The position numbers and the translations under genes were made by a program. The notes under the pieces are model-generated. The model ran no database searches. It saw nothing but the letters and a program-made list of their open reading frames with translations, and had not been told where the DNA came from. From Streptomyces sp. P3 (lineage in GTDB: Bacteria > Actinomycetota > Actinomycetes > Streptomycetales > Streptomycetaceae): 64,000 nt of DNA. Where the stretch lies: positions 7,502,001 through 7,566,000 of the forward strand of contig NZ_CP028369.1 of NCBI RefSeq assembly GCF_003032475.1, given 5' to 3'. Every line of letters starts with the position of its first letter. Within the stretch, counting starts at the first letter, position 1. Below, piece after piece: positions 33,385-41,919 of this stretch.

Positions 33385-33704
33385 ACGGCTCTCCTCCCGG
33401 TGCGTGAAAGGACCCCGAGGCACTCGTCCGGACGACACACCTGGCGAGAAATCTTATGCCCTCCCCGACGATCCGTCCGGTCCCGGGAAGAGTTCTCAGT
33501 CACGCAAGTTGCCTGTGCTCCCGGACACAAGCAGGTCTTTCGGCCGGCCCGCATCATGCAAGCAGTACCCGAGGCCCCTCCCGCGGCGTTCGCGCAGGAC
33601 GAGCACGAACGTCTGTCCGACTTCCGCGATCCAGGCGAGGCGTCCTCCGGCAGCCACGCAGCGGCTCGGATGCTCCCCGACCGCCCTCTCCCCAAGGACC
33701 GATC
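33385..33704. promoter_or_regulatory. divergent promoter region of AraC regulator and monooxygenase
   Basis: About 320 bases of lower GC separate the two starts. An imperfect inverted repeat, TTGCCTGTG then CACAAGCAGG near 33510-33536, and the AT-rich GAAATCTTATG near 33450 are candidates for regulator and polymerase sites. No gene is visible. Confidence 0.35.
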
Positions 33705-34889
33705 ATGACGACATTGCTCCCATCTCCTCTCTCTGACGACCGGGAATCCGTTGACGGCGTACTCGGCGCCGTCCGTGCGTATCTGCCCGAGATCGCCGCA
33801 CGGGCCGCTGAGGCCGAAGCGGCCCGGGCCATTCCCGCCGGGATCGTCGACGATCTGCGCGAGGCCGGTGTGTTCCGGATGAGCCTGCCCGCAGCATGGG
33901 GCGGCGAGCAGCTCGACCTGCTGCGGAGCGCACGGGTGATCCGGGAGATCTCGCAGGCCGACGGGTCGGTCGGCTGGACGGTTCAGGCCGCCTCGATGGC
34001 CTGGTTCTTCGTACGGTCGCTGCCGCGGGAGACGCTGGAGGAAGAGGTGTTCGGCGACGGCGCCGATCTACTGCTCCGCGGTGCGATAGCACCGAAGGGC
34101 AGGGCGACCCCTGTGGCGGGCGGCTACCGGCTTACCGGGCGCTGGCCCCTGGCCAGTGGCTCGTTCACCCCGGACTGGTTGCTGGCAGGCTTCGTGGTCG
34201 AGGGTGCGCCCCCACTGCCCGGCGGCCGACCGGACATGCGGGTCGCGCTGCTCCGTCCCGAGCAGGCCACGTTCCTCGACACCTGGGACGCGGTAGGCCT
34301 GCGGGCCACGCAGAGCACGGACTTCACGATGGACGACGTCTTCGTTCCCGAGCGTTTCACGGGCCCGCTGGTGGGTGACAACAACATCCCCGCGCCCTTC
34401 TACGATCTGCCGTACACCGCCACCGGCGCCTCACACGACGCAGTCATCGTCGGCTGTCTGGACGGTGCGCTCGGCGACCTCGCGGAACTGGCCGTCACCA
34501 AGCGGCCGGCTTTCGACCCGAGGACGGTCATCGGCGAGGACCCGGTGTTCCAGGAGAAGTTCGCCGAACTGCATCTGCGCACCGCCGCACTGTGGGCACT
34601 GCTGGAGCACACCGGCCGCGCGGTCATGGTCCGAGCCCTCGCGGGAGACGAGCCCACCCCGGCCGAGTGGTTCGGTTACACCGGCGGCCACCAGCACATC
34701 CACCACGAGGGCAGCCGCATCATCAACGAGATCATGACGCTGTCGGGCAGCTCCGGGCTCTACAGCTCGAACCCCGTACAGCGGCGCTGGCGCGATGTCC
34801 GCTGCGTCTCCCAGCACGTGGCCGGCAACAACGGTTCGCTGCGGCGGCTGGGGGCGGTCCTCTCGGGTCGTCAGGAGGGCGTCCGATGA
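33705..34889 (+). CDS. flavin-dependent monooxygenase, oxygenase component (acyl-CoA dehydrogenase fold)
   Basis: The 394-residue protein has the acyl-CoA dehydrogenase fold of class D two-component monooxygenases (HsaA/HpaH type), which hydroxylate aromatic or similar substrates with reduced flavin. Visible elements are an N-terminal helical domain (IVDDLREAGVFRMSLPAAWGG), the middle beta domain (GGYRLTGRWPLASGSFTPDW; TQSTDFTMDDVFVPERF) and a C-terminal helical bundle (FAELHLRTAALWALLEHTGRAV; LSGSSGLYSSNPVQRRWRDV). AAGGA precedes ATG 33705. Its stop overlaps the reductase gene start, which confirms the pair. The substrate is unknown. Confidence 0.87.
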   Translation: MTTLLPSPLSDDRESVDGVLGAVRAYLPEIAARAAEAEAARAIPAGIVDDLREAGVFRMSLPAAWGGEQLDLLRSARVIREISQADGSVGWTVQAASMAWFFVRSLPRETLEEEVFGDGADLLLRGAIAPKGRATPVAGGYRLTGRWPLASGSFTPDWLLAGFVVEGAPPLPGGRPDMRVALLRPEQATFLDTWDAVGLRATQSTDFTMDDVFVPERFTGPLVGDNNIPAPFYDLPYTATGASHDAVIVGCLDGALGDLAELAVTKRPAFDPRTVIGEDPVFQEKFAELHLRTAALWALLEHTGRAVMVRALAGDEPTPAEWFGYTGGHQHIHHEGSRIINEIMTLSGSSGLYSSNPVQRRWRDVRCVSQHVAGNNGSLRRLGAVLSGRQEGVR

Positions 34890-35380
34890 GTCCGCTCGTG
34901 ACGACGCCGACGGACCCCGCGGTGCTGCGCAGGGCGTTCGGCTGCTTCCCGTCCGGGGTGACAGCTCTGTGCGCGCTCGATGCGGGTACGCCGGTGGGCA
35001 TGGCTGCCAGTACGTTCACACCGGTGTCTCTCCAACCGCCTCTGGTGTCGGTCTGTGTACAGGACACCTCGTCGACCTGGCCGAAGCTGCGCAGACAGGA
35101 CCGGCTGGGTCTGAGCGTCCTGGCCGAGGGACAGGATCTCGTCTGCCGCTCGCTGGCCGGCCGGGGCGGGGACCGGTTCGCGGACGTCGGCTGGGAGAGC
35201 GGCGAGGACGGCAGCGTGTACATCCACGGGGCCAACCTCTGGCTGGACTGCTCAGTCCATGCCGAGCTCCCCGGCGGTGACCACAGGATCGTTCTGCTGG
35301 AGATCCACGGGCTGAGTGCCGATCACGACCGGGAGCCGCTGGTTTTCCACGGCAGCCGGTTCCGGCGCCTGGCCGCCTGA
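34886..35380 (+). CDS. flavin reductase, HpaC/HsaB type
   Basis: The 164-residue protein is the NAD(P)H:flavin oxidoreductase component. It opens LRRAFGCFPSGVTALCALDAGTPVGMAASTFTPVSLQPPLVSVCV, the classic flavin-reductase-like FMN-binding region, and has a later HRIVLLEIHGLS and FHGSRFRRL. ATG 34886 overlaps the oxygenase stop by four bases, so both are made in step. It supplies reduced FMN or FAD to the oxygenase component. Confidence 0.9.
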   Translation: MSPLVTTPTDPAVLRRAFGCFPSGVTALCALDAGTPVGMAASTFTPVSLQPPLVSVCVQDTSSTWPKLRRQDRLGLSVLAEGQDLVCRSLAGRGGDRFADVGWESGEDGSVYIHGANLWLDCSVHAELPGGDHRIVLLEIHGLSADHDREPLVFHGSRFRRLAA

Positions 35381-35924
35381 CAAGCCGAACACCGCCTCGG
35401 CGCGCATGCAGCGGCATACTCAGCCGTCCGCATGGTGCACAGTCACTTCCACCTGCGACTTCGTAGACCGTCTTCCCGTTGCTGCCGGGGAATTCGCCGG
35501 GGTGGTCGGGGTCTTCCAGGGGCTGGACGTCCACGTGGGCGTAACTTCTGGCCGTCTGGCCGCTGGAGGGACCCTTCCGTCGAACTGCCGGAGGGCTCCG
35601 ACACGCACCGGATCGAGTGCCCCGTCCCCACGGCCCGTGTGACGGGGAACCGGGCGGGGCTGTTCAGGTGGTCGACGAGATGCCACTCGCACCAGACGCC
35701 GATCGCCCGGCCCTTGCGGGCCACTCCTGCGGACGCCAGAACACAGTTCACGTACGAACGCCGCTTGTCCTCGCCCGTGAAGGGCTCACCCCGACACCGG
35801 AGCACCAGCGGCCACGGCCCGTGCGCGCCCATCGGTCTTTCGGCCGATGCCCCCGGCGATCGCCTTCGTTTCCCGGCCGTTCGGCCGAGGCGGGGCGGTC
35901 GGGTGGGGAAGCAGAGTCCCTGTC
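35381..35924. other. non-coding or decayed region after the flavin reductase
   Basis: No intact gene is seen in these 544 bases. On the minus strand three frames each hold protein-like pieces: one from 35832 with FTGEDKRRSYVNCVLASAGV and VWCEWHLVDHLNSPARF, another near 35540-35460 with HVDVQPLEDPDHPGEF then GKTVYEV, and a third ending QVEVTVHHADG at 35420. Read in order they could be a frameshifted gene of unknown type. The region also carries the promoter of the hydrolase at 35925. Confidence 0.35.
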
Positions 35925-37436
35925 ATGCCTACCGCGCTCAAGGCCGCCCTCGCGGCCGGACTGGTCGTCAGCCTGTGCATTCCCACCGCCCGGGCGACAA
36001 CAGCCGAACCCGACCGTTCCCCGGCCTCCGCCCTCGATCGTTACTACGACCAGCGCCCCGCCTGGCACGGCTGCGGCGCCGAGTACCCCGCCGCCCTACG
36101 GTGCGCGACCATCAAGGTGCCCCTCGACTACAAGCGGCCCGCCGGACCCACGCTGCGCCTGGAGATCTCCCGGCTGCGCACGAGCGTGCCCGGCAAGCGG
36201 CACGGGGTGCTGCTGTCCAACCCGGGAGGGCCGGGGGCCGGGGGCCTGGGGATTTCCGCGACGGACAAGGAGTCGGGCATGCCCAAGAGTGTCCGGGACC
36301 GGTACGACCTCGTGGGCTTCGATCCGCGCGGTACGGGCGCCAGCAGCCCCCTGAACTGCGGACTCAGCAGCAACGAGCTGACCTGGCCACGCGTGTACCG
36401 GCCGGCGTCCTTCCGAAAGGACACCGCTCTCGCCCGCAGCTTCGCCGCGAAGTGCGTCGCCCGGGACCGCGCCCGGCTGCCGCATCTGACGACCCGTAAC
36501 ACCGCGCGGGACATGGACGTCATCCGCGGCGTCCTGGGTGAGAAGCGGATCTCGTACTACGGCCTGTCCTACGGCACCTATCTCGGCGCCGTCTACACCC
36601 AGCTCTTCCCGGCCCGCAGCGACCGCATCGTCATCGACAGCTCGGTGGACCCCAACCGCTTCGGCCGGGGCACCTACCAGGCCATGGCCGAGGGCGTCGA
36701 GCCCGCGTTCCGGGACTGGACCCGCCTGGTCGCCCGTCGGGACCGCACGTACCACCTCGGTGGCACTCCCGCGAAGGTCCGCGCCGCCTTCTTCAGGCTG
36801 ATCGCCCGCGCCGACCGCACGCCGCTCAAGTACAACGGCAGCGACCCCGATTACGCAGACCGGTCCGTCACCGGCGCCGACATCCGCGACTCGCTGCGGA
36901 GCATGTTCTTCTACGACCCCTATCAGGCCGCCCGCGACGTCGTCAGCCTCCGCAAGGCCCGGACCGCCCGCCCGGACCCGCAGCCGTCCGACGGCCCCGC
37001 GGACCCCTTCGACGCCGGCGTCAACGCGCTCCACTGGGCGGTCATGTGCGCCGACAACTCCGCCTCCTGGCCCCACGACCCGGCACGCTACCGACGCGAC
37101 GCCCTCCGCGACGGTGCCCGTAACCCCCTCTACGGCGACTTCACCTCCAACATCACCCCCTGCGCCTTCTGGCCGCGCGGCGCCGAACCGGCCACGCGCG
37201 TCAACAACACAGTGGGCGCGCTCGTCCTGCAGAACCAGTGGGATTCCCAGACACCGGCGGCGAGCGGCCGGTCCATGCACCGCGCTCTGCGCGGCTCACG
37301 CCTCGTCATGGTCCAGGGCGGACGCGATCACGGCGTGTACGGCATCCCCGGCACCCCCGCCTGCGCCAACAACGCGGTCAACACCTACCTGATCACGGGC
37401 CGCCTGCCCAGCGCCGACATCACCTGCCGTGCTTAG
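35925..37436 (+). CDS. secreted alpha/beta hydrolase, tripeptidyl aminopeptidase type (second copy)
   Basis: The 503-residue exported serine hydrolase is of the same S33 TAP-like family as the gene at 1733. The signal peptide is about residues 1-25 (PTALKAALAAGLVVSLCIP, cleavage near ARATTA). Active-site elements are SNPGGPGAGG, GFDPRGTGASS and the nucleophile elbow YYGLSYGTYLG (Ser near residue 216). LVLQNQWDSQTPAASG and QGGRDHGVYG supply the C-terminal Asp and His. The open frame extends upstream, but ATG 35925 gives the proper signal peptide. It converges on the TPP-enzyme gene. Confidence 0.88.
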   Translation: MPTALKAALAAGLVVSLCIPTARATTAEPDRSPASALDRYYDQRPAWHGCGAEYPAALRCATIKVPLDYKRPAGPTLRLEISRLRTSVPGKRHGVLLSNPGGPGAGGLGISATDKESGMPKSVRDRYDLVGFDPRGTGASSPLNCGLSSNELTWPRVYRPASFRKDTALARSFAAKCVARDRARLPHLTTRNTARDMDVIRGVLGEKRISYYGLSYGTYLGAVYTQLFPARSDRIVIDSSVDPNRFGRGTYQAMAEGVEPAFRDWTRLVARRDRTYHLGGTPAKVRAAFFRLIARADRTPLKYNGSDPDYADRSVTGADIRDSLRSMFFYDPYQAARDVVSLRKARTARPDPQPSDGPADPFDAGVNALHWAVMCADNSASWPHDPARYRRDALRDGARNPLYGDFTSNITPCAFWPRGAEPATRVNNTVGALVLQNQWDSQTPAASGRSMHRALRGSRLVMVQGGRDHGVYGIPGTPACANNAVNTYLITGRLPSADITCRA

Positions 37437-37516
37437 GGGTGCCGAACGGCGCGGTCCTGTGTGTTGCCCAGGTGCCGCCACAGGCTTGAGCCATCTGCGG
37501 GCCACTTCAGTGCCGT

Positions 37517-39448
37517 TCAACAGTGGGTGTCCCCGCCCTGCTCCCGCCCCGGCAGGAACTCCTGCGCCTTCGCCTTCAGGCCCTGCCGGAGCACCGCGCC
37601 CCGGTCGGCGTCGCCCGCGAGCAGCGACGCGGCCGTGGCCTCCAGCCGTTCCCAGGTGGTGTGCGGCGGGAGCGGCGGCACGGCCGGGTCGGTGAGGAAC
37701 TCCACGAGTACGGGCCCGTCCGCCTCCAGGGCCGTCCGCCAGGCCGCCGCCACGTCCTCGGGCCGCTCCACGCGCACCGCGGTCAGCCCCAGCGAGCGGG
37801 CGAACTGCGCGTACGGCACGTCCGGCAGCTGCTGCGAGGGCAGGAAGGACGGAGCGCCCTCCGTCGCGCGCAACTCCCAGGTGCCCTGATTGAGGTCGCG
37901 GTTGTTCCAGACCGCGACGACGAGCCGCGGATCTTGCCACCGGTCGCGGTACCTGGCCGCCGTGATCAGCTCCGCAAGCCCGTTCATCTGCATGGCGCCG
38001 TCCCCGACCAGGGCGATCGCGGGCCGGTCCGGGTGGGCGAACTTCGCACCGATGGCGTACGGCACCGCGCAACCCATCGTCGCGAGCGTGCCGGAGAGGG
38101 ACGCGCGCATGCCCGGCCGCAGGCTGAGGCAGCGGGCGTACCAGGTCGTCACCGAGCCCGAGTCGCAGGTGACCATCGCGTCCGGCGGCAGCAACGGGTC
38201 CAGGGCCCGGGCCACGTACTCCGGGTTGATCGGATCGGCCGACAGGCCTGCCCGGCGCTCGGACACCTCGTCCCAGCGCCGGACGTTCGCGCAGACCGTG
38301 TCGGACCACTCCCGGCCGCGTTCCGCGCCCCGGATCATCGGGATCAACCGACGCAGGGTCTCCTTCGCGTCGCCGACCAGGTTCACCTCGTAGCGGTGAC
38401 GCATCCCGGCCGTCCGTGGATCGACGTCGATCCGCACGCCGCGCGCCCTGCCGCATTCCGGCAGGTACTGCGCGTACGGGAAGGACGAGCCGACCGCGAG
38501 CAGTGTGTCGCAGTCGCGCATCAGCTCGTAGGAGGGGCGGGTGCCCAACGGGCCGATCGCCCCCGTCACGTAGGGGAGTTCGTCGCTCAGGACGTCCTTG
38601 CCGAGCAGCGCCTTCGCCACGCCCGCGCCGAGCAGCTCGGCGATGCGCTCCACCTCCGCGCCGGCCCCGGCGGCACCCTGGCCGACCAGGATCGCCACCT
38701 TGTCACCGGAGTTGAGGATCTGCGCCGCCTGCCGCAAGGACTCTTCCGACGGGACGTCCGGCGGCACGTCCGCCCGGACGTTTGACGCGAAGGCCGAGGT
38801 GCCATCGCGCTCAGGGCCGGGAACCCGGGTCGTGAACTCGTCCTCGGGGGCCGCGTATACGAGATCCTGGATCTTGGCGGGGATGACGACCACGGTCGGG
38901 CAGCGGCGGGCGTACGCCGTGCGGATCGCCCGGTCCAGGACGTCCGGCAGCTGTTCGGGGGCGGTCACCGTCGCCATGAACTCCGAGGCGACGTCCGCGA
39001 ACAGTGCGTGCAGGTCCACCTCCCGTCGGCACCCGCGGCTCACCGCCGTCGCGTCCGTCGAAACGTCCGCCGATCCTTCCGCCGTCCCTTCCGCCGTCCC
39101 TTCCGCCGTCCCGTCCGTCAGCAGGTCCGTCGTGCCGACGATCGCCAGGACCGGGACGTGGTCGAGCTTCGCGTCGTACAGACCGTTCAGGAGATGAACC
39201 GCGCCCGACGCCGAGGCCGCCGCACAGACGCCCAGCCGGCCGCTGAACTTGGCGTAGCCGACCGCCTGGAGCGCGGATGTCTCCTCGTGCCGCGCCTGCA
39301 CGAACCGCGGTTCGTCCCCGGCCCGCCCCCACGCCGCGAGCAGGCCGCGAAGCCCGCTGCCGGGGTACCCGAAGACATGCTCGACTCCCCATGCGCGCAG
39401 GCGTCGCAGGAGGTGGTCGGAGACGTGGTCGGAGACTCTGACGCTCAT
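37517..39448 (-). CDS. thiamine-diphosphate-dependent enzyme, pyruvate oxidase (PoxB)-like
   Basis: The 643-residue protein has the three-domain layout of pyruvate oxidase/acetolactate synthase-type enzymes. The Pyr domain has FGYPGSGLRGLL and the activating glutamate in VQARHEETSALQAVGYAK. A central FAD/nucleotide-binding-like domain has VAILVGQGAAGAGAEVERIAELL. The PP domain has the ThDP/Mg motif VGDGAMQMNGLAELITAA...VWNNRDLNQGTWE. Residues 107-135 form an insertion with a GTAE repeat encoded by a 12-bp tandem array. ATG 39448 follows GGAGG. It probably oxidises or decarboxylates pyruvate; the exact reaction is inferred. Confidence 0.85.
   Translation of the reverse strand: MSVRVSDHVSDHLLRRLRAWGVEHVFGYPGSGLRGLLAAWGRAGDEPRFVQARHEETSALQAVGYAKFSGRLGVCAAASASGAVHLLNGLYDAKLDHVPVLAIVGTTDLLTDGTAEGTAEGTAEGSADVSTDATAVSRGCRREVDLHALFADVASEFMATVTAPEQLPDVLDRAIRTAYARRCPTVVVIPAKIQDLVYAAPEDEFTTRVPGPERDGTSAFASNVRADVPPDVPSEESLRQAAQILNSGDKVAILVGQGAAGAGAEVERIAELLGAGVAKALLGKDVLSDELPYVTGAIGPLGTRPSYELMRDCDTLLAVGSSFPYAQYLPECGRARGVRIDVDPRTAGMRHRYEVNLVGDAKETLRRLIPMIRGAERGREWSDTVCANVRRWDEVSERRAGLSADPINPEYVARALDPLLPPDAMVTCDSGSVTTWYARCLSLRPGMRASLSGTLATMGCAVPYAIGAKFAHPDRPAIALVGDGAMQMNGLAELITAARYRDRWQDPRLVVAVWNNRDLNQGTWELRATEGAPSFLPSQQLPDVPYAQFARSLGLTAVRVERPEDVAAAWRTALEADGPVLVEFLTDPAVPPLPPHTTWERLEATAASLLAGDADRGAVLRQGLKAKAQEFLPGREQGGDTHC
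39077..39112. repeat. three perfect 12-bp units inside the TPP-enzyme gene
   Basis: TTCCGCCGTCCC occurs three times head to tail. On the coding (minus) strand it gives the EGTAEGTAEGTAEG stretch of the inserted loop. The 12-bp period keeps the frame whatever the copy number. Confidence 0.85.
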
Positions 39449-39812
39449 GGAAGGGGCCTCCCGGGGCCGGGGAACCACGCCCTTCGGACGTGGAGGTGAG
39501 GGCGAGGGCGGGGGGTGGACAGAACAGCGGGCGTGGGCGTGGGCATGGGCGTGTGTATGGGCATGGGCGGCGATGTCGGCGTGGCTCGTGCAGGGGTGTG
39601 ACGTGGGACGGGTGACCCGGACTCCGGCGGGAAAACCTGGACGGTGTTTGGGGGCGGGTGTCGGGGGCAGGCGCAGCTCCAGTGCTTCGGACCGGAGGCA
39701 CCTCCGTGGGAACGCCGCGCCGCGCGGCCCCCGGCAGGCCCGGCCGGGCTGTCGTCGCCTTCCCCGGTGACCCGGCCGCATTCGAGCACTTCCAAGGGAG
39801 TTGCTGCACCCC
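39449..39812. other. divergent intergenic region with G-rich repeats
   Basis: The 364 bases between the TPP-enzyme start and the sigma-factor start hold a G-rich stretch at 39531-39570 made of GGGCGT/GGGCAT units. They also hold AAGGGAG before the sigma-factor gene. No gene is visible. Confidence 0.45.
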
Positions 39813-40610
39813 ATGCCGAACCGAACGAACGCCAAGCGCCACCCGCACGACGACGCCCCCGACACCGCCGACGCCTTCCGTGAACTTGCCGCCCTGCCCG
39901 CAGGGCCCCGGCGCGACGCCCTGCGGGCCCGGATCGTCGAGGCCTGGCTGCCCATGGCCGACCGCATCGCCGGACGGTTCCGCAACCGCGGCGAGAACCA
40001 GGAGGACCTGCGCCAGGTCGCCGCTCTCGGCCTGGTCAAGGCCGTCGACCGTTACGACCCCGCGCGCGGCAACGCCTTCGAGAGCTACGCCGTGCCCACC
40101 GTCACCGGCGAGATCAAGCGACACTTCCGCGACCACATGTGGACCCTGCACGTGCCGCGCCGGGTCCAGGACCTGCGCAACCGGGTGCGCATCGCCGGCC
40201 AGGAGCTGTCCCAGACCGTCTCCGGACGCCGTCCCACCGTCGCCGAGATCGCCGAGCGCGCGCAGCTCAGCGAGGAGGACGTCCGCACCGGTCTGGAGGC
40301 GCTCGAGAGCTTCTCCGCGCTGTCCCTGGACGCGGAACTGCCCGGCAGCGAGGACGGGTACTCCCTGAGTGACGCGCTGGGCGCGGTGGACCCGGCGCTG
40401 GCCACCGTCGTCGACCGGGAGGCGGTCAGACCCCGGCTGGCCGCCCTGCCCGAGCGGGAGCGGGCGATCCTCTACATGAGGTTCTTCGGGGACATGACGC
40501 AGAGCCGGATCGCGGAGCAGTTGGGCATCTCGCAGATGCACGTCTCCCGCCTCATCAGCCGGTGCTGCGACCGGTTGCGGGAACAGGTGCTGCAGGAATC
40601 GCTGCAGTAA
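39813..40610 (+). CDS. RNA polymerase sigma factor, SigB/SigF/SigG family
   Basis: The 265-residue alternative sigma factor has regions 2 to 4 but no region 1.1. Region 2 is visible as GENQEDLRQVAALGLVKAVDRYDPARGNAFESYAVPTVTGEIKRHFRD (about residues 60-108). Region 3 begins near VPRRVQDLRNRVRIAGQEL. Region 4 includes ALPERERAILYMRFFGDMTQSRIAEQLGISQMHVSRLISR (about 215-253). This class responds to stress or development through anti-sigma partners. ATG 39813 is 12 bases after AAGGGAG; a TTG at 39801 in frame is possible. The 3' end of the gene already shows the start of the 12-bp repeat array. Confidence 0.9.
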   Translation: MPNRTNAKRHPHDDAPDTADAFRELAALPAGPRRDALRARIVEAWLPMADRIAGRFRNRGENQEDLRQVAALGLVKAVDRYDPARGNAFESYAVPTVTGEIKRHFRDHMWTLHVPRRVQDLRNRVRIAGQELSQTVSGRRPTVAEIAERAQLSEEDVRTGLEALESFSALSLDAELPGSEDGYSLSDALGAVDPALATVVDREAVRPRLAALPERERAILYMRFFGDMTQSRIAEQLGISQMHVSRLISRCCDRLREQVLQESLQ

Positions 40611-41006
40611 CCGCTGTGGAGATCGAGTCGTAGTAGATGCGGTAACCGAAGCAGCACTCGCTGCGGTAGCCGTTGCAGAGAGTGCTGCAGTGGCCGCCGG
40701 AGAAGCGGCTGGAGAAACCGCTGTAGAAGCGGCTGTAGAAACCGCTGTAGAAACCGCTGTAGAGACCGATGCAGCATCCGTTGCGGTAACCGTTGTAGAG
40801 ATCCGATGCGGTAGCCGATTCGGCAACTGCTGTAGAACTGACGCGGTAGCCCACCCGGTAGTCGTTGTAGAGACCGATGCGGTAAACGACCGCGGTATCC
40901 GCTGTGGACGCCGATGCGGTAACAGCTGCGGTATCCGCTGGGGGGCCATTGCGGTAATCGCCGGAGCAACCGCGCCGAAACCGTTGTAGAAGCCTGTGCG
41001 GAACCG
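40610..41006. repeat. array of about 32 degenerate 12-bp repeats
   Basis: From the sigma-factor stop onward the DNA is a run of 11-15-base, mostly 12-base, units close to RCCGNTGYRGWR. Examples are ACCGCTGTAGAA (40725-40782, nearly perfect), ACCGATGCGGTA and ACCGTTGTAGAG. Junctions such as CGGTAACCG form small palindromes. All frames on both strands stay largely open, giving translated repeats (AVET on plus, YSGF on minus), but no ribosome binding site or folded domain supports a gene. It is not a CRISPR array: there are no unique spacers. Confidence 0.85.
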
Positions 41007-41032
41007 CCCCGGAGCGGCGGCCCGCTCCGGGG
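41007..41032 (+). terminator. hairpin at the end of the repeat array
   Basis: CCCCGGAGCGG at 41007-41017 pairs perfectly with CCGCTCCGGGG at 41022-41032 across a four-base loop. It may end the sigma-factor transcript beyond the repeats. Confidence 0.6.
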
Positions 41033-41076
41033 CCGACGGGGTCACCCGCTTGGGGGCCGCCGTCCCGCCAATGGCG

Positions 41077-41096
41077 TCCGGCCGCGCGCGGCCGGA
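41077..41096. terminator. 20-bp perfect GC palindrome
   Basis: TCCGGCCGCG/CGCGGCCGGA is a perfect inverted repeat between the array and the secreted-protein gene. It is either a second terminator or a protein-binding site. Confidence 0.45.
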
Positions 41097-41168
41097 GATG
41101 CCTCGGGCTGTGATGGCAGTGGGGCGGGAACGCCCCGCCCCGCTGTCCCCGGCCGAAGGAGCCGTCCC

Positions 41169-41909
41169 ATGGGTCGCACCGCCCACTTCCTCTCCGCCCT
41201 CGCCGTGGCCGGTGCCGTGCTGGTCGCCGCCGGACCTGCCGCGGCGGCCGACCCGTCGGCGGAGGTCAGCCCCGGCAGCGTCGCCCCGGGCGGCAGCGTC
41301 ACCGTGTCCGTCTCCTGCGGCGCTCTCGGCGTCGCCGCGCCCGAGAGCCTCGAGGCCACCTCGCAGGCCTTCGCCGGCGGAGCCGTCGAACTGACCAAGG
41401 TCCCCGGCGGCGACGCGCAGGCGGACGCCGCGTACCGGGGCACCGCCTTCGTCGCCCCCGCCGCGGATCTCGAGGTGAGCCCCGACGCGGTCGGACCGGA
41501 CGCCGCCTGGACCGTCGACGGGACCTGTCCGGCCGCGCCCGGAGGACCGGGGAAGCCATGGAGCGCGACCCTGGACGTCGCGCGCGCCCCGGCACCGTCG
41601 TGCGGACCGGCCGGCGGAGCGGCGTGCCCCACCGCCCGGCCCTGTCCGCAGCCCCTGACCACCGCGCAGCCGCACTCCGCAGGCTGCCGTACCGCACCGC
41701 CCTGTGACCGGCCCGGAACGCAGTCCCGCGGCGCCGCGTCCCCCGCCGCCTGCCCGCCCGCGCCCGTCGACCACGGAGTGCGGGCCGGCGCGGGCGGCAC
41801 CTTCACCGACTCCGTTCCCGCGCTCGCCGTCGGCGGTCTGCTGATCGCCGGTGCTCTCGGTGCCGCCGTGCACCGGCTGCTCCGCCGCGGCCCCTCCGGC
41901 GACGCCTGA
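41169..41909 (+). CDS. secreted or surface-anchored hypothetical protein
   Basis: The 246-residue protein has a signal peptide (about residues 1-27, FLSALAVAGAVLVAAGPAAAA). An immunoglobulin-like beta region (about 28-115, VSPGSVAPGGSVTVSVSCG) follows, then a Pro/Cys/Ala-rich low-complexity stretch. A C-terminal transmembrane helix (LAVGGLLIAGALGAAVHRLL) is followed by a short basic tail. There is no LPXTG motif, so it is probably membrane-anchored with its body outside. Several cysteines in the stalk may form disulfides. A Streptomyces surface protein of unknown role is the best description. Confidence 0.7.
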   Translation: MGRTAHFLSALAVAGAVLVAAGPAAAADPSAEVSPGSVAPGGSVTVSVSCGALGVAAPESLEATSQAFAGGAVELTKVPGGDAQADAAYRGTAFVAPAADLEVSPDAVGPDAAWTVDGTCPAAPGGPGKPWSATLDVARAPAPSCGPAGGAACPTARPCPQPLTTAQPHSAGCRTAPPCDRPGTQSRGAASPAACPPAPVDHGVRAGAGGTFTDSVPALAVGGLLIAGALGAAVHRLLRRGPSGDA

Positions 41910-41919
41910 CGTCGCCGGA
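41895..41919 (+). terminator. hairpin overlapping the stop codon of the secreted-protein gene
   Basis: TCCGGCGAC at 41895-41903 pairs with GTCGCCGGA at 41911-41919; the TGA stop lies in the loop. Confidence 0.55.

Noticed and set aside
35443..35832. A 129-codon minus-strand frame considered as a real gene
   Set aside because: Protein-like only in its first half; continuation requires frame changes and no family was recognised, so it is recorded only as part of a decayed region.
40690..40989. Open frame with AVET repeats in the array considered as a gene
   Set aside because: No ribosome binding site; the period comes from the DNA repeat, and all frames stay open for the same reason.
40610..41006. 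Repeat array considered as CRISPR
   Set aside because: Units are 12 bp, contiguous and degenerate, with no unique spacers and no cas genes in the window.
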